From Clostridia bacterium (lineage in GTDB: Bacteria; Bacillota; Clostridia; Oscillospirales; Butyricicoccaceae), in NCBI GenBank assembly GCA_900763355.1, contig CAAFJY010000154.1:1-17875 (forward strand): a stretch of 17,875 nucleotides of DNA, given 5' to 3'. This document shows, piece by piece, positions 4,933-13,073 of this stretch (the stretch's first letter is position 1; every line of letters begins with the position of its first letter). The notes beneath the pieces were generated by a model. That model did no database searches, was not told where the DNA came from, and saw nothing but the letters and a program-made list of their open reading frames with translations. A program made the position numbers and the translations under genes.

Positions 4933-6042
4933 ATGCGAAAAAGATCACCGCATCCCCCGGTACGGCACGTGCTCCAGGCCGGGGGATTTCTGGCCTTCTG
5001 CCTGGCGGCGGCGCTGGTGCTGTTCCCCCTGGCCGGGCAGACGGTGTCGGCTCCCGCCGGGGAGCTGACCCTCCCGGCCCAAAGCGGCGAGGCCGCGGCC
5101 GCCATGCCCTCCATCGGCTCCCGGCTCATCCCCCTGGGGCGCACCACGGGGATCAAGCTCTTTTCCCCCGGCGCCATGGTGGTAGGCTTTTCCCAGCTGG
5201 AGCCCCAGGGCACCTGCCCCGCCCGGGAGGGCGGTCTCCGCACCGGCGACATTTTGGTGGCCCTCAACGGGCAGCCCATTTCCTCCAACGAGGCCCTCAC
5301 CGGCACCCTTTCCCGGCTGGACAGTGAAAAGGCCGTTTTCACCGTCCTCCGCCAGGGTCAGGAGCAGCTGGTCACCGTCACCGCGGCCTATGACGGAGAG
5401 CTGGACTGCTACCGCATCGGGGCCTGGGTCCGGGACAGCGTGGCCGGCATCGGCACCATCACCTTTGTGGACCCGGAGACCGGGGCCTTTGGCGCGCTGG
5501 GCCACGGCATCTGCGATGCCGACACCGGCGAGCTCATCCGGCTGGGGACCGGCAGCGTCATGGCCTCCCAGGTCACCCGGGTGGACAAAAGCAGCGCCGG
5601 GACCCCGGGACAGCTGTGCGGCAGCTTTGACCTGACCCGGGACCAGGGGACGCTGTGGACCAACAACCCCTGCGGCATCTTCGGGACCCTCTCCCGGGAG
5701 GAGCTCTATGCCGGGGCCCAAGCGGTGGAGACCGCCCCCCGCGGGGCCCTCCACACCGGGGAGGCCACCATCATCAGCAACATCTCCGGCACCGAGGCCC
5801 GGGAATATTCCGCCCGGATCCTCCGGGTCTATGCCGGGGCCTCCGGCGGGCGGGAGCTCATGCTGGAGGTCACCGATCCCGACCTTTTGGCCGTGACCGG
5901 CGGCATCGTCCAGGGGATGAGCGGCTCCCCCATCCTCCAGGACGGCAAGCTGGTGGGCGCGGTCACCCATGTCCTGGTCAACAGCCCCCACCGGGGCTAT
6001 GGCATCAGCATCGAGACCATGCTCTCCGGCGCGGCGGAATAA
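4933..6042 (+). CDS. spoIVB: SpoIVB serine peptidase
   Basis: SpoIVB is made in the forespore and secreted into the intermembrane space, where it cleaves SpoIVFA and so triggers SpoIVFB to process pro-sigma-K. The 369-aa protein has an N-terminal membrane anchor (about 14-38), a linker, the motif GIKLFSPGAMVVGFS (73-87), a PDZ domain (about 73-145, with GGLRTGDILVALNGQPI) and an SA-clan peptidase domain. The likely catalytic residues are H191 in GALGHGICD, D317, and S332 in QGMSGSPILQDGKLVGAVTH, spaced as in Bacillus subtilis. The ATG at 4933 has AGGAGG 7 nt upstream. The gene diverges from spo0A and is preceded by a long folded leader. It has no clear terminator of its own: the hairpin just after the stop codon has its T-tract on the minus strand. 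Confidence 0.96.
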   Translation: MRKRSPHPPVRHVLQAGGFLAFCLAAALVLFPLAGQTVSAPAGELTLPAQSGEAAAAMPSIGSRLIPLGRTTGIKLFSPGAMVVGFSQLEPQGTCPAREGGLRTGDILVALNGQPISSNEALTGTLSRLDSEKAVFTVLRQGQEQLVTVTAAYDGELDCYRIGAWVRDSVAGIGTITFVDPETGAFGALGHGICDADTGELIRLGTGSVMASQVTRVDKSSAGTPGQLCGSFDLTRDQGTLWTNNPCGIFGTLSREELYAGAQAVETAPRGALHTGEATIISNISGTEAREYSARILRVYAGASGGRELMLEVTDPDLLAVTGGIVQGMSGSPILQDGKLVGAVTHVLVNSPHRGYGISIETMLSGAAE

Positions 6043-6079
6043 AAAAATGCCCGGCGCACGCCTGCGTGCGCCGGGCATT
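6040..6079 (-). terminator. Rho-independent terminator for leftward (fba) transcripts
   Basis: A perfect 15-bp stem (6046-6060 with 6065-6079, 4-nt loop) is followed on the minus strand by a run of T residues (complement of 6041-6047). On the plus strand the hairpin is followed by GAAAAAC, a poor terminator. It therefore serves fba, with a 3' UTR of about 200 nt that includes the duplicated fba tail. It overlaps the spoIVB stop codon. Confidence 0.85.
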
Positions 6080-6116
6080 GAAAAACATAAGGTTCTGCTG
6101 ATTTACAGCGTGTGGT

Positions 6117-6161
6117 TTACAGCGTGTTGGACGAACCCAGCACGTCGTGGATCTTGTGCCG
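6117..6161 (-). pseudogene. Orphan copy of the fba 3' end
   Basis: On the minus strand this segment encodes RHKIHDVLGSSNTL and a stop codon, the same 14 residues that end the intact fba at 6326-6282. Of 45 nt, 38 are identical, and all seven differences are synonymous third-position changes (His, Lys, Ile, Val, Leu, Gly and Ser codons). Upstream of this segment the frame does not resemble aldolase. A shorter piece of the same end (TTACAGCGTG) recurs at 6103-6112. The silent-only divergence shows that both tails were under selection as protein. It is either the displaced end of fba after an integration or recombination event, or the last trace of a second aldolase gene. Confidence 0.75.
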
Positions 6162-6281
6162 GTTCCCCACAAAATCTCCGCTTTTGCGGGGGCCCCAACG
6201 ATTGGATAGGCTCTGGTCGTCTGAAAAACAGACTCCCTGCGTCGTGGGTCCGCGACTGTTTTGGGAGCCTTGTGGGGCGTG
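6162..6281. other. Non-coding spacer between fba and its orphan tail
   Basis: I see no gene in these 120 nt. Several short complementary stretches could pair: 6165-6172 with 6270-6277 (outer), 6175-6181 with 6186-6192 around a TTTT loop, 6219-6223 with 6229-6233 around five A residues, and 6233-6237 with 6263-6267. They are short enough to arise by chance in GC-rich DNA. The spacer lies within the 3' UTR of fba and could be what is left of an inserted segment. Confidence 0.35.
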
Positions 6282-7217
6282 TTACAGCGTGTTGGAAGAC
6301 CCGAGAACGTCGTGAATTTTATGCCGGACCATGTCGCGGATGGCGTCGCGGCCATCCTTGAGATACTGCCGGGGGTCGAAGTGGTCGGGATGCTCGGCCA
6401 GGTGCTTGCGCACCGCCGCCGTCATGGCAAGACGCAGGTCGGAATCGATGTTGATCTTGCACACAGCCATCCGCGCCGCCTGGCGAAGCATCTCCTCCGG
6501 AATACCGATGGCGTCGGGCATGGCCCCGCCGTACTGGTTGACCTGCTGGACGAACTCCTGGGGCACGGAGGAGCTGCCGTGGAGGACGATGGGGAAGCCG
6601 GGGATGCGCCGGGCCACCTCTTCCAGGATATCAAAGCGCAGCTGCGGCTTGACGCCGGGCTTGAACTTATAGGCCCCGTGGCTGGTGCCGATGGCGATGG
6701 CCAGGCTGTCCACCCCGGTGCGGGTGACGAACTCCTCCACCTCCGCGGGGTTGGTGAACATGGCATCGTCGGCCGAAACGTTGACGGCATCCTCGATGCC
6801 GGCCAGCTTGCCCAGCTCGCCCTCCACCGTGACGCCCCGGGCGTGGGCGTATTCCACCACCTGCCGGGTCATGGCGATATTTTCCTCAAAGCTGTATTTG
6901 CTGCCGTCGATCATGACAGAGGAAAAGCCCCCGTCGATGCAGGATTTGCAGATGTCAAAGTTCTCCCCGTGGTCCAGATGGAGGGCGATGGGGAGATCGG
7001 TATCTGCGATCGCAGCCTCCACCAGCTTGGTGAGATAGATATGCTTGGCGTATTTCCGGGCCCCGGCGGACACCTGGAGGATGACGGGGGACTGCTCCAG
7101 CTGGGCCGCCTCGGTGATCCCCTGGATGATCTCCATATTGTTGACATTAAATGCACCGATGGCGTAGCCGCCCGCATAGGCCTTTTCGAACATCTCTTTC
7201 GTTGTGACCAGTGGCAT
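6282..7217 (-). CDS. fba: Class II fructose-1,6-bisphosphate aldolase
   Basis: This zinc enzyme of glycolysis and gluconeogenesis splits fructose-1,6-bisphosphate into dihydroxyacetone phosphate and glyceraldehyde 3-phosphate. The 311-aa length matches the class IIB group. Catalytic D82 and zinc ligand H83 are in ALHLDHGENFD, the other zinc ligands are H180 (GTSHG) and H213 (VLHGSSS), and E134 is in VEGELG. The phosphate-binding KINIDSD segment (about 254-260) is also present. The ATG at 7217 is preferred over one at 7247, because it has GGGAGG 8 nt upstream and gives the standard MPLVTTKEMF N-terminus. The last 13 codons before the stop turn AT-richer (CAT, AAA, ATT, GTT, TCT) than the preceding GC-rich ones. 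An alternative GC-richer tail lies just downstream. The gene diverges from pfp. Confidence 0.96.
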   Translation of the reverse strand: MPLVTTKEMFEKAYAGGYAIGAFNVNNMEIIQGITEAAQLEQSPVILQVSAGARKYAKHIYLTKLVEAAIADTDLPIALHLDHGENFDICKSCIDGGFSSVMIDGSKYSFEENIAMTRQVVEYAHARGVTVEGELGKLAGIEDAVNVSADDAMFTNPAEVEEFVTRTGVDSLAIAIGTSHGAYKFKPGVKPQLRFDILEEVARRIPGFPIVLHGSSSVPQEFVQQVNQYGGAMPDAIGIPEEMLRQAARMAVCKINIDSDLRLAMTAAVRKHLAEHPDHFDPRQYLKDGRDAIRDMVRHKIHDVLGSSNTL

Positions 7218-7261
7218 AATTGAAACCTCCCGAAAAATGCGAATCATAAAATGTTACTTTT

Positions 7262-7290
7262 ATTCTAGCACCCCTTTCCGCCGCTTGCAA
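7262..7290 (-). promoter_or_regulatory. Sigma-A promoter of fba
   Basis: On the minus strand TTGCAA (7290-7285) and TAGAAT (7267-7262) are separated by 17 nt. The predicted start is near 7255, about 38 nt upstream of the fba start codon. Its -35 is 2 bp from that of the divergent pfp promoter. Confidence 0.8.
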
Positions 7291-7292
7291 CA

Positions 7293-7321
7293 TTGATTTT
7301 ACGCTTTTTCTGTGGTACACT
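7293..7321 (+). promoter_or_regulatory. pfp: Candidate sigma-A promoter of pfp
   Basis: TTGATT (7293-7298) and TACACT (7316-7321) are separated by 17 nt, each matching four of six consensus bases. The predicted start is near 7328, about 29 nt before the pfp start codon. It is weaker than the fba promoter, and its position is supported mainly by the spacing and the compact divergent layout. Confidence 0.5.
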
Positions 7322-7356
7322 GCAAATATGAATTTTTCTCAGGGAGGATTTTATCT

Positions 7357-8595
7357 ATGGAACTTCGCGGCGCCTGTATCTTCGGGCAATCCGGCGGCCC
7401 CACATCGGTCATCAACGCCAGCGCCTTTGGCGTCTTTTCCGCTGCGCTCGAAAGCGGCTGCATCACCCGTGTTCTGGGGGCGGCTCACGGCATCAAGGGT
7501 GTTCTCAGCGAACAGCTCTATGACATCTCTCAGGAGGACCCCCGGGAGCTGGCTCTGCTGAAGAGTACGCCCTCCTCCGCTCTGGGCTCCTGCCGCTATA
7601 AGCTGAAGGATTTTGCCCAGGATGACTCCGACTACCGCAAGATCCTCTCCGTGTTCAAAAAATACAACGTCCGCTATTTTTTCTACAACGGCGGCAACGA
7701 TTCCATGGATACCTGCGACAAGATCTCCCGCTATCTGGAATCGGTGGGCTATGAGTGCCGGGTCATCGGTGTGCCCAAGACCATCGACAACGATCTCTAT
7801 GGAACCGACCACTGCCCCGGCTTCGGCTCGGCCGCCAAATACATCGCCGCCTCCTGTATGGAAATTGCCCAGGACGCCGCCGTCTATGATACCGGCGCTG
7901 TCACCATCGTGGAATGCATGGGCCGCAACGCCGGCTGGCTCACCGCTGCCGCCTCCCTGGCTTCCTTCCAGGGGGCCGGGCCCGACCTGATCTATCTTCC
8001 GGAGGTGGATTTTGATCTGGAGCGCTTTTTGGGCGATGTCACCCGGGTGTGGAGCGAAAAGCACAACTGCCTGGTGGCCGTGTCCGAGGGCGTCCATGAC
8101 AGTCAGGGCACCTTTGTCTCGGAATACGGCGCGGGGGCCGCTGCAGCCGACGCCTTTGGCCACAAACAGATGGGCGGGGCCGCCGCCTTCCTCTCCCAGG
8201 CCGTGAAGGAACGTCTGGGCTGCAAAACCCGGGCCATTGAGTTCTCCCTCCTTCAGCGCTGCGCCGCCCACCTGGCCTCCAAGACCGATGTGGACGAGGC
8301 TGTCTGGATGGGTCAGGAGGCCGTGGCCGCTGCCCTCCGGGGCGAAAGCGGCAAGATGGTGGCTATCCGCCGCCAGCCCGGGAAGGAGTACGTCCCAGAG
8401 GTGATTCTCCTCCCCCTCACCGAGACGGCCAACGCCGAGCAGGTCTTCCCCCTGGGGTGGATCACCCCGGATGGCTGCGGCATCCGCCGGGAGTTCGCCG
8501 ACTATGCCCTCCCCCTCATCCAGGGCACGCCTGACTATGCCTGGGAAAACGGCCTCCCCCGCTTCGCCCGGCTGAAAAAGGTTCTGGCGAAATAA
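7357..8595 (+). CDS. pfp: Pyrophosphate-dependent 6-phosphofructokinase
   Basis: The enzyme phosphorylates fructose 6-phosphate to fructose-1,6-bisphosphate and, if PPi-dependent, works reversibly with pyrophosphate as donor. The 412-aa protein has GGPTSVIN near the N-terminus, NGGNDSMDT (111-119) and GVPKTIDND (138-146). Asp115 at the position of the ATP-enzyme Gly in GGDGS, and Lys141 in PKTIDND, are the two residues that mark PPi-type enzymes. D144 is the catalytic base. The ATG at 7357 is chosen over an upstream ATG at 7312 because AGGGAGGA lies about 8 nt before it and the protein then begins at the conserved core. It diverges from fba, whose product site uses the same metabolite. Phosphoryl-donor specificity is inferred from these two residues. 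Confidence 0.92.
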   Translation: MELRGACIFGQSGGPTSVINASAFGVFSAALESGCITRVLGAAHGIKGVLSEQLYDISQEDPRELALLKSTPSSALGSCRYKLKDFAQDDSDYRKILSVFKKYNVRYFFYNGGNDSMDTCDKISRYLESVGYECRVIGVPKTIDNDLYGTDHCPGFGSAAKYIAASCMEIAQDAAVYDTGAVTIVECMGRNAGWLTAAASLASFQGAGPDLIYLPEVDFDLERFLGDVTRVWSEKHNCLVAVSEGVHDSQGTFVSEYGAGAAAADAFGHKQMGGAAAFLSQAVKERLGCKTRAIEFSLLQRCAAHLASKTDVDEAVWMGQEAVAAALRGESGKMVAIRRQPGKEYVPEVILLPLTETANAEQVFPLGWITPDGCGIRREFADYALPLIQGTPDYAWENGLPRFARLKKVLAK

Positions 8596-8611
8596 TCTTA
8601 TGACACAGAAA

Positions 8612-8644
8612 AGACCCGCGCCTTTTGGAAAAAGGCGCGGGTCT
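8612..8644. terminator. Bidirectional terminator between pfp and polC
   Basis: A 15-bp stem (8612-8626 with 8630-8644, 3-nt loop) lies between the converging pfp and polC stop codons. The plus side is followed by CTTGTATTTCT and the minus side by TTTTCTGTG, counting the end of the stem. It can serve both transcripts. Confidence 0.8.
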
Positions 8645-8654
8645 CTTGTATTTC

Positions 8655-11600
8655 TCACGCAAACAGGCCGGAAAAAAGATCCAGCTGATTGCTTTCCGGC
8701 AGGGCGTCCAGGGCCCCGATCTCCCGGAGGGACTGGAGCACGGCGGAGCTGGCCTTGCCGCAGCGGAGGGAGATGTCCTCCTGAGACATGAAGGGCTCCT
8801 TGACTCGCTCGTCGGCGATGGACTGGGCGGCGGCTTCCCCCACGCCGGTGAGGGCCATGAAGGGCGGCCGCAGGCCCCCATCCTGGATGGTGAAGGATTT
8901 GACATCCGACTGGTAAATATCCATGGGCAGAAAGCGGAAGCCCCGCTTGCAGAACTCGTGCATGATTTCCAGCGTGATCATGGCGTCCTCCTCCACGGCG
9001 GTGCGCTTGGGGAGGGCCTTGAGATCCCGGTATTTCTTGCAGATGGCCCCGTCGCCCGCCATGGCGGCGGCGCAATCAAAGGAATCCAGCCGGTTGCTGA
9101 AATAGACGCAGTAATATTCCAGCGGGTGGTGCACCTTGAACCAAGCGATGCGGAAGGACATCATAGTATAGGCCACGGCGTGGCCCCGGGGGAACATATA
9201 TTTGATCTTTTTGCAGGATTCGATGTACCACTCCGGGAGACCGTGCTCCCGCATGCTGTCCTCCCACTCGGGCTTGAGGCCCTTGCCCTTTCGCACGCTT
9301 TCCGAGATGGTGAAGGAGGTCTTGTTGTCCAGGCCCATGGCGATGAGCTTGGTGGTGATGTCGTCGCGGACGGAGATCACGTCGTTGATGGTGGCCAGGC
9401 CGGCGTTGATGACATCCTGGGCGTTGTTCCGCCACACGTCGGTTCCGTGAGACAGGCCGGAGATGCGCACCAGGCCCTCGAAGGTGGTGGGGTGGGTCTC
9501 CATGAGCATCCCTCGGGCATTTTTCGTTCCGAACTCCGGGATGCCCGCCGAGCCCGGCTGTTCCAGAATATCGTCGGTCTCGATCCCCAGGGGCGAGATA
9601 TCCGTGAAGATGCGCATGGTCTCCTTGTCATCCAGGGGGACGTCCTGCGGTCCGATGCCCGAGAGGTTTTGCAGATGCCGGATGATGGTGGGCACATCAT
9701 GGCCCAGCTCGTCCAGCTTGAGGAGGTTGTCGTGGATGGAATGGAAGTCGAAGTGTGTGGTGATGATATCGGAATCCGGGTCATCCGCCGGGTGCTGGAC
9801 AGGGGTGAACTCATAGATGGTCCGGTCGTTGGGGACGATGATGAGCCCGCCCGGATGCTGGCCGGTGGTGCGCTTGACCCCGGTGCAGCCGGCCACCAGG
9901 TGGTTGACCTCGGCATTGTTGACCACCTTGCCCCGCTCCTCCAGGTATTTTTTCACGAAGCCATAGGCCGTCTTTTCCTTGATGGTTCCGATGGTCCCGG
10001 CCTTGAACACCTTGTCGTTGCCGAAAAGCTCCACGGTGTACCGATGGATCTGCGTCTGGCATTCGCCGGAGAAATTCAGGTCGATATCCGGCGTTTTGTC
10101 CGCGTTGAAGCCCAAAAAGGTGGCGAAGGGGATGTTGAATCCATCCTTGATGAGCTTTGCCCCGCATTCGGGGCAATCCTTGTCGGGCATATCGGCTCCC
10201 GTCTGGTAGATGGGGTCGTTGTCCCAGATGGAGTGGCGGCACTTCGGGCAGCGGTAATGGGGCTTGAGGGCGTTGACTTCCGTGATGCCGCTGAGATAGG
10301 CCACGAAGGAGGAGCCCACCGACCCGCGGGAGCCCACCAGATAGCCCATCTCGTTGGATTTGGCAACCAGCTTCTGGGCGATCATATACATGACGTCAAA
10401 GCCGTTTTTCACGATGGGGATGAGCTCGGCGTTGATGCGGTCGGTGATGATCTGGGGCAGCGCTCCATCCTTTTCATAGAGCTCCCGCGCCTTGCTCCAG
10501 CACATTTCCTGGAGATCCTCGGCGCTGTGCTCAATGGAGGGAGGATAACTCCCCTGGAGCACGGGCTCGATGTATTCGCACTGGTCTGCGATGCGGTTGG
10601 GGTTCTCCACCACCACCTCATGGGCCCGCTTGGCCCCCAGGTAGGAAAACTCTTCCAGCATCTCGTCGGTGGTCTTGAAATAGAGGGGGGCGGGGTCTTC
10701 CTTGTCCTTGAAGCCCATCCCCGCCTGGAGGATTTCCCGGTAGATGCCGTCCTCCGGCTCCAGGAAATGCACGTCTCCGGTGGCGCACACCGGCTTGTGC
10801 AGAGCATCCCCCAGCTTGAGGATGGTGCGGTTGAAGTCCCGCAGCTGCTCCTCGTCCCGGGCCAGCTCCTTGTCCAGCAAAAAGCGGTTGTTGTCCAGGG
10901 GCTGAATTTCCAGATAATCAAAGAAAGACGCCAGCTCCATGAGCTCGCCCCAGGGCTTGCCCTCCACCACCGCGGAAAAGAGCTCGCCCATGACGCAGGC
11001 CGACCCGCAAATGAGGTTTTCCCGCGCCGCCTGAAGCTCCGACATGGGGATGATGGGCTTGCGGTTGAAGTGCTTGAGATGGGCGTCGGAGATGAGCTTG
11101 TACAGGGCGATGAGCCCCGGCCGGTTTTTCACCAGGATGACCAGGTGATAGCTCTTCTGCTTCTTTTCACCCCCGGACCGCAGCCGGGCCAGGCCGGCAT
11201 TGATCTGCTCCACCCGCTCCACGCCGCATTTTTCCCGCAGCATGGGGATGAACCGGAGAAAGATCTCCGCCAGGACCCAGGCGTCGTCAGAGGCCCGGTG
11301 ATGGTCGAACTTGAGATCCATGGCGCCGGCGATGAGGTTGAGCTTGTGCTTATTCAGATTGGGCATGAGCGCCCGGGCGATCTCCACCGTGTCGATGGAG
11401 CATTTGGGGCATTCCAACCCTAGTTTTTCGCAGGCCGCCGCCAGAAACGCCATGTCAAAGGGGGCATTGTGAGCGCACAGGGGCCGATCCCCGCAAAACG
11501 CCAGAAATTCCGGCAAAACAGTTTCAATCCCCGGGGCATCCCGGACGGTATCGTCGCTGATACCCGTCAGCTGGGTGATCTTGTAGGGGATGGGCTCGGA

Positions 11601-13073
11601 GGGGTGAACATAGCGCTGGAAGCTCTCCTTGAGCTCGCCCCCCTGGATACGGTAGGCCGCGATCTCGATGATCTCGCAGTTTTTGGCGCTGAGGCCGGTG
11701 GTCTCGGTGTCGAACACGATGATCTCGTCGTCGAGAGCGCAGTCGCAGGGGCCCTTGACGGCGTTTTCCCGGCCCAGGTCGTCGATGCAGTAGGCCTCGA
11801 TGCCATAGACCACCTTGATGTCCTTCCCGGCCTTTTTCAGGCTGGCCTGGGCCTTCATGGCCTCCGGGAAGGCCTGGACCACCCCGTGGTCGGTGATGGC
11901 CATGGCCTTGTGGCCCATGGAGGCCGCCAGCTTGAGGGCCTTCCCCGGGTCGCAGAGGGCGTCCATGCTGGACATGGTGGTGTGGAGATGGAGCTCCACC
12001 CGCTTGTCGGCGGCCTTGTCCTGGCGGACGGCCTTTTTCCCCTGGACGATGGCCTGGAAATTGAGGACGATGTCCTTGTCAAACTGGGAGTAGTGCACCA
12101 TCCCCTGGACGATGAGATAGGCCCCGGGCTTGATGCCCCCCTCCAGCTCGGCGCTCTCCTCGTCGGGGAGGACCTTGGAGCAGCGGATGGAGCCGGTGCC
12201 GTCGCTGATCTCGAACATGACCACAGTCTTGCCCCGGCCGTTGAGCTTTTTGAACTCCACCAAGAAAACCTCGCCCTGGACGGTGATCTTCCCGGAGTCG
12301 ATGTTGACCTCTCCCAGCGGGAGCAGCTCCCGGACAAAGGGCTTGCCGTAGAGGACGTTGTCCTCCTCCCGGGGACGGTACATGGCGGCGTTGGGGTCCC
12401 GCCGCTGGACGAAGCCCGAGCGCCGGGGGCGCTCCCCCTGCTCCTGCCGGGGCGGGGGCGACGCGGGACGGGGCGGAGGCGGCGTGTAGCCTTGACTGGC
12501 CTGGGCCATGACCTGGGCCCGCTTTTGGGCAAAGCTCTCGCTCTCGCCCCCGACGGGCTCTTCCAAAACCAGGCGCATAGGCCGGGCCAGGAGATCCCCG
12601 GCCTCCTCCTCCATAGCCTGGAGAAGCTGCTCCAGCCGGGTGAGATGCCACCGCTCCGCGGGGCGGAGGCGGATGCAGCCCCCTTCCAGGGTGATCTCCG
12701 CCTCCCGGAGACAGGGGGCGGCGGAGGGGTGCTTCTGGGAAAAGGTCTGGCGGAGGATCTCCGCCGCCTGGGCGGTCTCTGCCGGGGAGAGGGTCAGCTC
12801 GGGCTCCCGGTCCTCCCCCGCCTGAGCAAAACGGCGCTCGGGCTCCGGCTCCTCCTCCCAGGTCATCGAAAGATGGATCCCCGCCGTGCCATAGGCCCGG
12901 CAGGCGGCGGCCTGGGCGGCCTGGACGGCTTCCGCCGTCACCCCCCGGCCCCGGAGGACCACCTCCAATCCCCCCTCGCAGGGGGTGACGCTCTCCACCA
13001 GGAGAGACCAGACCGGCTCGCCCTCCCGGGCGGCCTGGGGGAACAGATTGTGCAGCTGGACCTGACTGCTCAT
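8655..13073 (-). CDS. polC: DNA polymerase III PolC-type alpha subunit
   Basis: PolC is the replicative polymerase with built-in proofreading found in Firmicutes. The 1472-aa protein shows, in order: an N-terminal domain (about 1-190), a Pro/Arg-rich linker (about 196-235), an OB fold (about 255-345), and the first half of the PHP domain (HLHTTMS, H362 and H364). The inserted 3'-5' exonuclease follows (FDTETTG with D455 and E457, CAHNAPFD near 533-540, HHRASDDAWV near 591-600), then the rest of the PHP domain. Next come the four-Cys zinc knuckle (C942, C945, C967, C970), the palm catalytic motif PDIDLNFSGE (about 995-1004) and the fingers and helix-hairpin-helix region. The start at 13073 overlaps the ispG stop codon (ATGA), with a G-rich site just upstream. 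Frame that continues further upstream is only the shadow of ispG. The gene ends the uppS-to-polC operon. Confidence 0.97.
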   Translation of the reverse strand: MSSQVQLHNLFPQAAREGEPVWSLLVESVTPCEGGLEVVLRGRGVTAEAVQAAQAAACRAYGTAGIHLSMTWEEEPEPERRFAQAGEDREPELTLSPAETAQAAEILRQTFSQKHPSAAPCLREAEITLEGGCIRLRPAERWHLTRLEQLLQAMEEEAGDLLARPMRLVLEEPVGGESESFAQKRAQVMAQASQGYTPPPPRPASPPPRQEQGERPRRSGFVQRRDPNAAMYRPREEDNVLYGKPFVRELLPLGEVNIDSGKITVQGEVFLVEFKKLNGRGKTVVMFEISDGTGSIRCSKVLPDEESAELEGGIKPGAYLIVQGMVHYSQFDKDIVLNFQAIVQGKKAVRQDKAADKRVELHLHTTMSSMDALCDPGKALKLAASMGHKAMAITDHGVVQAFPEAMKAQASLKKAGKDIKVVYGIEAYCIDDLGRENAVKGPCDCALDDEIIVFDTETTGLSAKNCEIIEIAAYRIQGGELKESFQRYVHPSEPIPYKITQLTGISDDTVRDAPGIETVLPEFLAFCGDRPLCAHNAPFDMAFLAAACEKLGLECPKCSIDTVEIARALMPNLNKHKLNLIAGAMDLKFDHHRASDDAWVLAEIFLRFIPMLREKCGVERVEQINAGLARLRSGGEKKQKSYHLVILVKNRPGLIALYKLISDAHLKHFNRKPIIPMSELQAARENLICGSACVMGELFSAVVEGKPWGELMELASFFDYLEIQPLDNNRFLLDKELARDEEQLRDFNRTILKLGDALHKPVCATGDVHFLEPEDGIYREILQAGMGFKDKEDPAPLYFKTTDEMLEEFSYLGAKRAHEVVVENPNRIADQCEYIEPVLQGSYPPSIEHSAEDLQEMCWSKARELYEKDGALPQIITDRINAELIPIVKNGFDVMYMIAQKLVAKSNEMGYLVGSRGSVGSSFVAYLSGITEVNALKPHYRCPKCRHSIWDNDPIYQTGADMPDKDCPECGAKLIKDGFNIPFATFLGFNADKTPDIDLNFSGECQTQIHRYTVELFGNDKVFKAGTIGTIKEKTAYGFVKKYLEERGKVVNNAEVNHLVAGCTGVKRTTGQHPGGLIIVPNDRTIYEFTPVQHPADDPDSDIITTHFDFHSIHDNLLKLDELGHDVPTIIRHLQNLSGIGPQDVPLDDKETMRIFTDISPLGIETDDILEQPGSAGIPEFGTKNARGMLMETHPTTFEGLVRISGLSHGTDVWRNNAQDVINAGLATINDVISVRDDITTKLIAMGLDNKTSFTISESVRKGKGLKPEWEDSMREHGLPEWYIESCKKIKYMFPRGHAVAYTMMSFRIAWFKVHHPLEYYCVYFSNRLDSFDCAAAMAGDGAICKKYRDLKALPKRTAVEEDAMITLEIMHEFCKRGFRFLPMDIYQSDVKSFTIQDGGLRPPFMALTGVGEAAAQSIADERVKEPFMSQEDISLRCGKASSAVLQSLREIGALDALPESNQLDLFSGLFA

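Noticed and set aside
4552..5068. Two plus-strand frames of 98 and 153 codons in the spo0A-spoIVB gap
   Set aside because: They have low-complexity Ser and Arg runs, no ribosome binding site, and one overlaps the spoIVB start. They run through the helices of the folded element, whose pairing explains the sequence better.
7312..7356. An upstream ATG extending pfp by 15 residues
   Set aside because: It lies within the predicted promoter -10 region, has no ribosome binding site, and adds residues not expected in the family. The ATG at 7357 has AGGGAGGA.
8625..11423. A plus-strand open frame of over 900 codons, and similar long plus-strand frames at 11469-13553 and 14719-17301
   Set aside because: They lie opposite polC, ispG, rseP, dxr, cdsA and uppS, all recognised by catalytic motifs. 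The translated plus-strand sequences have the His/Gly/Asp-rich composition typical of the complement of GC-rich codons, and none shows a domain.
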